Of a DNA stretch of 23,214 nucleotides, positions 19,465-23,214 are shown one piece after another. The notes below the pieces were generated by a model that was not told the origin of the DNA, did not search any database, and worked only from the letters and a program-made list of their open reading frames with translations. The first letter of the stretch is position 1; the number at the start of each line of letters is the position of its first letter. This DNA is from DASWRT01 sp036403035 (lineage in GTDB: Bacteria; Pseudomonadota; Alphaproteobacteria; ATCC43930; CGMCC-115725). Position numbers and translations under genes: made by a program. The stretch lies in assembly GCA_036403035.1 (NCBI GenBank), contig DASWRT010000101.1, forward strand, positions 1-23,214. The letters are read 5' to 3'.

Positions 19465-19923
19465 TCAGGCCCGGTGATACGGGTGCCCGGCGATGATCTG
19501 CTGCGCCCGGTAAAGCTGTTCCAGCAGCATGATCCGGGCGAGCTGGTGCGGCCACGTCATTGCGCCGAAGGCGAGCAGCAGGTCGGCGCGGGCGCGCACC
19601 GGCGCGTCGAGGCCGTCCGCGCCGCCGATCAGGAACGTCAGGTTGGGGGTGCCGCCGTCGCGCCATGCGCGGAGCTTGTCGGCGAAGGCGGCGCTGCCGG
19701 ACGCCGTGCCGCGCTCGTCCAGTGCGACAGCGATGGCGGGAGAGGGCAGGGCTGCGAGCAGCGCCTCGCCCTCGCGCCGTCTCATCTCGGCCGCCGGCAG
19801 CTTGCGCCGCTCCTCGATCTCGCGCAGATCGACCGGCCAGGAGAGCCGGGTCAGGTATTCCCGCTGAAGGTCATGGAGCGGCCCCGGCTTGATCCGTCCG
19901 ACGGCGGCGATGAGGATGCGCAC
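19465..19923 (-). CDS. rlmH: 23S rRNA (pseudouridine1915-N3)-methyltransferase RlmH
   Basis: A 152-residue SPOUT-class methyltransferase that methylates pseudouridine 1915 in helix 69 of 23S rRNA on assembled 70S ribosomes, using S-adenosylmethionine. The family pattern is clear: an opening strand (RILIAAVGRIKPGPLHDL), the trefoil-knot cofactor region FLIGGADGL, and the invariant C-terminal block TWPHQLARIMLLEQLYRAQQ ending AGHPYHRA. Length matches the family. The start is a GTG at 19921-19923, 43 bases after the rsfS stop. The rsfS-rlmH pair is widely conserved in bacteria. Confidence 0.96.
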   Translation of the reverse strand: MRILIAAVGRIKPGPLHDLQREYLTRLSWPVDLREIEERRKLPAAEMRRREGEALLAALPSPAIAVALDERGTASGSAAFADKLRAWRDGGTPNLTFLIGGADGLDAPVRARADLLLAFGAMTWPHQLARIMLLEQLYRAQQIIAGHPYHRA

Positions 19924-19966
19924 GCGAACCGGCGGCGCGGGCGGCGGGCGCGCCGTCCTCCCCGGT

Positions 19967-20395
19967 TCAGATCGGGGCGGCGGCCGACGCGTCCACGCCG
20001 AACCCGGATGCGGCGACGGCGGCGGCAGGCACGCCGCCGGCTTCCGGCAGCGCCACGCCCCACATCTTCTCCAGGTTGTAGTAGGCGCGGACCTCCGGCC
20101 GGAAGAGGTGGACGATCACGTCGCCCGCGTCGAGCAGCACCCAGTCGCCCTGCGGCAGCCCCTCGACCGCGACGCGTCGCCGCGTCCCGGCCTCGATGTC
20201 GGCGCGCAGACGCTCGGCGAGCGCCACGACCTGCCGCTGGGAGCGGCCGGTCGCGATCACCATCGCATCGGCGATGCTCGATTTTCCTTGGAGATCGATG
20301 ACGACGACGTCCTCGGCCTTGCCGTCGTCGAGGCTCCTGCGGACGATGTCCTGGAGCTGCTGATCGGTTTCGGTTGCCGCCTCGGCCCGCGGCAT
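19967..20395 (-). CDS. rsfS: Ribosomal silencing factor RsfS
   Basis: A 142-residue protein that binds ribosomal protein L14 (uL14) and blocks joining of the subunits under starvation. The conserved core covers about residues 12-118: LDDGKAEDVVVIDLQGKSSI, then MVIATGRSQRQVVALAERL, then GDWVLLDAGDVIVHLFRPEV followed by RAYYNLEKMWG. An Ala/Val-rich tail of about 25 residues follows the core and is not typical. The ATG at 20393-20395 lies 27 bases after nadD, and rlmH follows 43 bases later, so nadD-rsfS-rlmH are probably cotranscribed. Confidence 0.96.
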   Translation of the reverse strand: MPRAEAATETDQQLQDIVRRSLDDGKAEDVVVIDLQGKSSIADAMVIATGRSQRQVVALAERLRADIEAGTRRRVAVEGLPQGDWVLLDAGDVIVHLFRPEVRAYYNLEKMWGVALPEAGGVPAAAVAASGFGVDASAAAPI

Positions 20396-20422
20396 CGGCT
20401 GGAGTCTCGGTATGGGCTCACC

Positions 20423-21070
20423 TCATTGTTTCGACCGGGCCGCGCCCCCGGCGTTCGATGCCGCCGAGGCCGACCGGATGCCCGTTGCCGACCTCGCGTC
20501 GAGGCGCGTCGCGAAGAACACCCACGCGGGCGGCTGCATGTCGGCGAGCCATCGCGCGTTCCGCAACGCGACCCGGCGGCGCGCGAAGCGCCGTGCCGCC
20601 AAGTCGGACAGGCTCCTTAGAGAATAGGTAGGGCGGGCGAACACCGCAATGGGAACGGCCCGGAAGATCGAGCGCCAGCGCTGCCAGCGCCGGATCTGGG
20701 TCAGGTTGTCGGCGCCCATCAGCCAGACGAAGCGGGTGCGCGGGAAGCGCCGACGCAGCGCCTTGATCGTGTCCGCGGTGAAGCGGGTGCGGATGCGCGT
20801 CTCGATGTCGGTGACCTTGATCCGCGGGTGCTTGGTCTCGGCGACCGCCCGTTCGAACCGCTCGGCGAAGGGCGCCATGCCCTTGACCGGCTTCAGCGGG
20901 TTCTGCGGCGACACCAGCCACCACACCTCGTCGAGGTCGAGCAGCTTCATCGCGAGCAGGCTGATGTGGCGGTGGCCGCCATGCGCCGGGTTGAACGAGC
21001 CGCCGAGCAGCCCGACTCGGCGCTCCCGCCGGTCGCCGAGCGAGCGCGGCAGCGCGACGCGCCCCCGCAT
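20423..21070 (-). CDS. nadD: Nicotinate-nucleotide adenylyltransferase
   Basis: A 215-residue enzyme joining ATP and nicotinate mononucleotide to form deamido-NAD in NAD synthesis. The nucleotidyltransferase signature GLLGGSFNPAHGGHRHIS lies near the N-terminus, and VWWLVSPQNPLKPVKGMAPF and RFVWLMGADNLTQIRRWQRW follow in the expected order. The C-terminal motif reads RSATGIRS, a variant of the usual ISSTxIR. I chose the ATG at 21068-21070, which gives the family length and a start 43 bases after proA. The open frame reaches back to 21193, but that would overlap proA by 80 bases with a Gly/Pro-rich peptide. Confidence 0.94.
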   Translation of the reverse strand: MRGRVALPRSLGDRRERRVGLLGGSFNPAHGGHRHISLLAMKLLDLDEVWWLVSPQNPLKPVKGMAPFAERFERAVAETKHPRIKVTDIETRIRTRFTADTIKALRRRFPRTRFVWLMGADNLTQIRRWQRWRSIFRAVPIAVFARPTYSLRSLSDLAARRFARRRVALRNARWLADMQPPAWVFFATRLDARSATGIRSASAASNAGGAARSKQ

Positions 21071-21113
21071 GCCGCCGCCGTGGCCGCCGCGCTTCCGGTC
21101 CCCGCCGCTTCCG

Positions 21114-22475
21114 TCAGGGGCGGGTCTGTCCGGTGCCGCGGACAACGTATTTGAAGGTTGTGAGCTGTTCGGCGCCGACCGGGCCACGCGCATGGAGCCG
21201 GCCGGTCGAGATGCCGATCTCGGCGCCCATGCCGAACTCGCCGCCGTCGGCGAACTGCGTCGAGGCGTTCCACATCACGATCGCGCTGTCGACCTCGGCG
21301 AGGAACCGCTCGGCGGTCGCGGCGTCCTCGGTGACGACCGAATCGGTGTGATGCGAGCCGTAGCGGTTGATGTGCTCGATCGCGCCGCCGACGCCATCGA
21401 CGACGCGGACCGCGAGGATCGCGTCGAGATATTCGGTCGTCCAGTCCGCCTCGCTTGCCGGCAGCACGGAAGGGTCGAGCGCCTGCACCGCCGCGTCGCC
21501 GCGCAGCTCGCACCCGGCGGCGCGCAGGTCGGCGAGGATCGGCGGCAGCAGCGTCGCCGCGACCGCGCGGTCGACCAGCAGCGTCTCGGCCGCGCCGCAG
21601 ACCCCGGTGCGCCGCATCTTGGCGTTGAGCGTCACCGTGCGCGCCTTCTCCGGGTCGGCCGCGCGATCGACATAGACATGGCACAGCCCTTCGAGATGGG
21701 CGAAGACCGGCACGCGGCTGTCGCGCTGCACCCGCTCGATCAGCGACCGGCCGCCGCGCGGCACGACCACGTCGATATGCTCCGCCATCCGCAGCATCAG
21801 CCCGACCGCCTCGCGGTCGCGCGTCGGCACGAGCTGCACCGCGTCCTGCGGCAGCCCGGCGGCGGCGAGGCCGCGCTTGAGGCAGGCGACGATCGCGCCG
21901 GAGGAATGGAAACTCTCCGAGCCGCCGCGCAGGATCGCGGCGTTGCCCGACTTGAGGCAGAGCCCGCCGGCATCCGCCGTCACGTTCGGCCGCGATTCGT
22001 AGATGATGCCGACGACGCCGATCGGCACGCGGACCCGCTGGATCAGGAGGCCGTTCGGCCGCGTCCACTCCGCGATGACCGCGCCGACGGGGTCGGGCAG
22101 ATCGGCGACGGTCTCCAGCCCCGCCGCCATCGCCTCGATGCGCTTCCCGTCGAGCAGCAGCCGGTCGATCATCGCGGGCGAAAGCTGCCGCTCGCGGGCG
22201 AAGGCGACGTCGCGCCGGTTGGCCGCCAGCAGCTCGGGCGCGGCGGCGCGGATCGCGGCGGCGGCCTCGCGCAGCGCCCGCGTCTTCGCCTCGGCCGGCG
22301 CCAGGGCGAGCGCCACGGCGGCGCGGCGGGCTGCGGCGCCGATCGCCTGCATCTCGTCGGCGAGGGAGGGAAGGGGACGGCGCTCCGCGCCGGAGTCCTG
22401 AGTTTCGGACCCCTCACCCCGGCCCTCTCCCACTGATGGAGAGGGAGAAAGACGATCGTCCATGGCGTCGTTCAT
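21114..22475 (-). CDS. proA: Glutamate-5-semialdehyde dehydrogenase (gamma-glutamyl phosphate reductase)
   Basis: A 453-residue NADPH-dependent reductase for the second step of proline synthesis. The aldehyde-dehydrogenase fold is intact: IYESRPNVTADAGGLCLKSG, NAAILRGGSESFHSS and the catalytic C293 in TGVCGAAETLLVDRA. The protein is about 30 residues longer than usual because of an insertion at residues about 8-36 (SPSPSVGEGRGEG and following), encoded by a palindromic repeat. Ordinary ProA sequence resumes at SLADEMQAIGAAARRAA. The ATG at 22473-22475 overlaps the proB stop as ATGA, which favours this start; a start at M42 would skip the insert. It acts directly after ProB, the gene upstream. 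Confidence 0.96.
   Translation of the reverse strand: MNDAMDDRLSPSPSVGEGRGEGSETQDSGAERRPLPSLADEMQAIGAAARRAAVALALAPAEAKTRALREAAAAIRAAAPELLAANRRDVAFARERQLSPAMIDRLLLDGKRIEAMAAGLETVADLPDPVGAVIAEWTRPNGLLIQRVRVPIGVVGIIYESRPNVTADAGGLCLKSGNAAILRGGSESFHSSGAIVACLKRGLAAAGLPQDAVQLVPTRDREAVGLMLRMAEHIDVVVPRGGRSLIERVQRDSRVPVFAHLEGLCHVYVDRAADPEKARTVTLNAKMRRTGVCGAAETLLVDRAVAATLLPPILADLRAAGCELRGDAAVQALDPSVLPASEADWTTEYLDAILAVRVVDGVGGAIEHINRYGSHHTDSVVTEDAATAERFLAEVDSAIVMWNASTQFADGGEFGMGAEIGISTGRLHARGPVGAEQLTTFKYVVRGTGQTRP
22411..22450. repeat. CCCTCTCC-type palindromic repeat within proA
   Basis: CCCTCTCC (22423-22430) and GGAGAGGG (22438-22445) form an 8-bp perfect stem around a 7-base loop, flanked by CCCTCACCCCGG on one side and GAGAAAG on the other. 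It shares TCTCCCTCTCC with the element at 19391-19416. It lies within the first 22 codons of proA, read as SPSPSVGEGRGEG. Repeats of this form usually lie between genes. Confidence 0.8.
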
Positions 22476-23214
22476 CCCGTCAGCACGAGATCGTCGCGGT
22501 GGATGATCTCGTTTCGGCCACGGTATCCGAGGAGTCCCTCGATTTCACCGCTTTTGTGCCCGGCGAGCCGCCGCGAATCCTCGCCGGCATAGGCGATGAG
22601 GCCGCGCGCCAGCTCGACGCCGCGCCGGTCGCGCACCACCACGGCGTCGCCGCGCTCGAACTCGCCCTCGATGGCGACCACGCCGGCCGGCAGCAGGCTC
22701 TTGCCCTGACGCAGCGCGGCGGCGGCGCCGTCGTCGACGATCAGCGCGCCCATCGGGTTGAGCGTGCCGGCGATCCAGCTCTTGCGCGCCGTCAGCGGCT
22801 CGGCGGAGGCGAGGAACCAGGTCGTCGGCGCGCCCTCCTCGATCCGCGACAGCGGGTGCATCGGCTTGCCCTTGGCGATCACCATGCGGCAGCCGGCCGA
22901 AGTCGCGATGCGCGCCGCCGCGAGCTTCGTCACCATGCCGCCGGAGCTGTAGCCCGGCGGGGCCTCGCCGGCCATCGCCTCGATCGCCGGGGTCAGCTCG
23001 CCGACCACTGGGACGAGCCGCGCCTCCGCGTCGCGCCGTGGGTCGGCGGTGTAGAGCCCGTCGATGTCGGAGAGCAGCACCAGCGCGTCGGCGCTGACCA
23101 TCTGGGCGACGCGGGCGGCCAGCCGGTCGTTGTCGCCGAAGCGGATCTCGGCGGTGGCGACGGTGTCGTTCTCGTTGATCACCGGCACCGCGCCGAGGGC
23201 CAGGAGCTGGTGCA
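22472..23214 (-). CDS. proB: Glutamate 5-kinase (C-terminal part, cut by window edge)
   Basis: The last 247 codons of the kinase that phosphorylates glutamate in the first step of proline synthesis; the N-terminus lies beyond the right edge. The visible part begins HQLLALGAVPVINENDTVAT, followed by the nucleotide-binding region AEIRFGDNDRLAARVAQMVS, LVLLSDIDGLYTADPR and GGMVTKLAAARIATSAGCRM. From about 22472 to 22730 it encodes a C-terminal PUA domain (LPAGVVAIEGEFERGDAVVV, ARGLIAYAGEDSRRLAGHKS), as in the long feedback-regulated form. It ends in an ATGA overlap with proA, so the two enzymes of this unstable intermediate are made together. Confidence 0.96.
   Translation of the reverse strand, partial: HQLLALGAVPVINENDTVATAEIRFGDNDRLAARVAQMVSADALVLLSDIDGLYTADPRRDAEARLVPVVGELTPAIEAMAGEAPPGYSSGGMVTKLAAARIATSAGCRMVIAKGKPMHPLSRIEEGAPTTWFLASAEPLTARKSWIAGTLNPMGALIVDDGAAAALRQGKSLLPAGVVAIEGEFERGDAVVVRDRRGVELARGLIAYAGEDSRRLAGHKSGEIEGLLGYRGRNEIIHRDDLVLTG

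Noticed and set aside
20649..22436. A 595-codon plus-strand frame opposite nadD and proA
   Set aside because: It runs across two well-supported genes and has no domain signature of its own.

Overview
This is a very GC-rich window carrying core chromosomal genes of an alphaproteobacterium. The evidence is the five-gene F1-ATPase operon (atpHAGDC) without F0 genes, the long run proB-proA-nadD-rsfS-rlmH-gpmI-envC-ctpA-yibQ-rppH, and a DUF484-xerC pair divergent from priA. The order resembles Rhodospirillales-type genomes, but genus or family cannot be fixed from the sequence alone. I see no rRNA, tRNA, CRISPR array, insertion sequence, phage gene or plasmid gene. No gap between genes reaches 300 bases.

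Layout. 1-1144 (minus strand): the 5' part of a LysR-type regulator, cut by the window edge, preceded by a RibD-C/dihydrofolate-reductase-like protein. 1306-3068 (minus): xerC overlapping a DUF484 gene. priA (3198-5507, plus) diverges from them. 5717-10672 (plus): atpH-atpA-atpG-atpD-atpC, closed by a hairpin terminator. 10809-11624 (plus): a ferritin-like diiron protein of unknown role, convergent with a rhomboid protease gene (11659-12480, minus). 12672-23214 (minus): eleven genes packed head to tail, transcribed from proB, which is cut at the right edge, down to arsC.

How the genes work together. The right half joins proline synthesis (ProB, ProA), NAD synthesis (NadD), ribosome silencing and modification (RsfS, RlmH), glycolysis (GpmI), and an envelope/cell-division group: an EnvC-like amidase activator, a CtpA periplasmic protease and a YibQ-like divergent deacetylase. 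RppH (mRNA 5'-end pyrophosphohydrolase) and an ArsC-family reductase follow. Several junctions are translationally coupled by four-base stop/start overlaps: proB/proA, envC/ctpA, yibQ/rppH and rppH/arsC. The left half covers chromosome dimer resolution (XerC) and replication restart (PriA). The middle encodes the catalytic sector of ATP synthase.

The most unusual signals are small palindromic repeats. One type, built on a CCCTCTCC/GGAGAGGG stem, lies before gpmI and again inside the proA reading frame, where it appears to encode an extra N-terminal peptide. Two further hairpin types each occur twice in intergenic DNA. I found no clearly new multi-gene system. The ferritin-like protein next to the atp operon, the His/Gly-rich tail on RppH and the repeat-derived peptide in ProA are the best leads.
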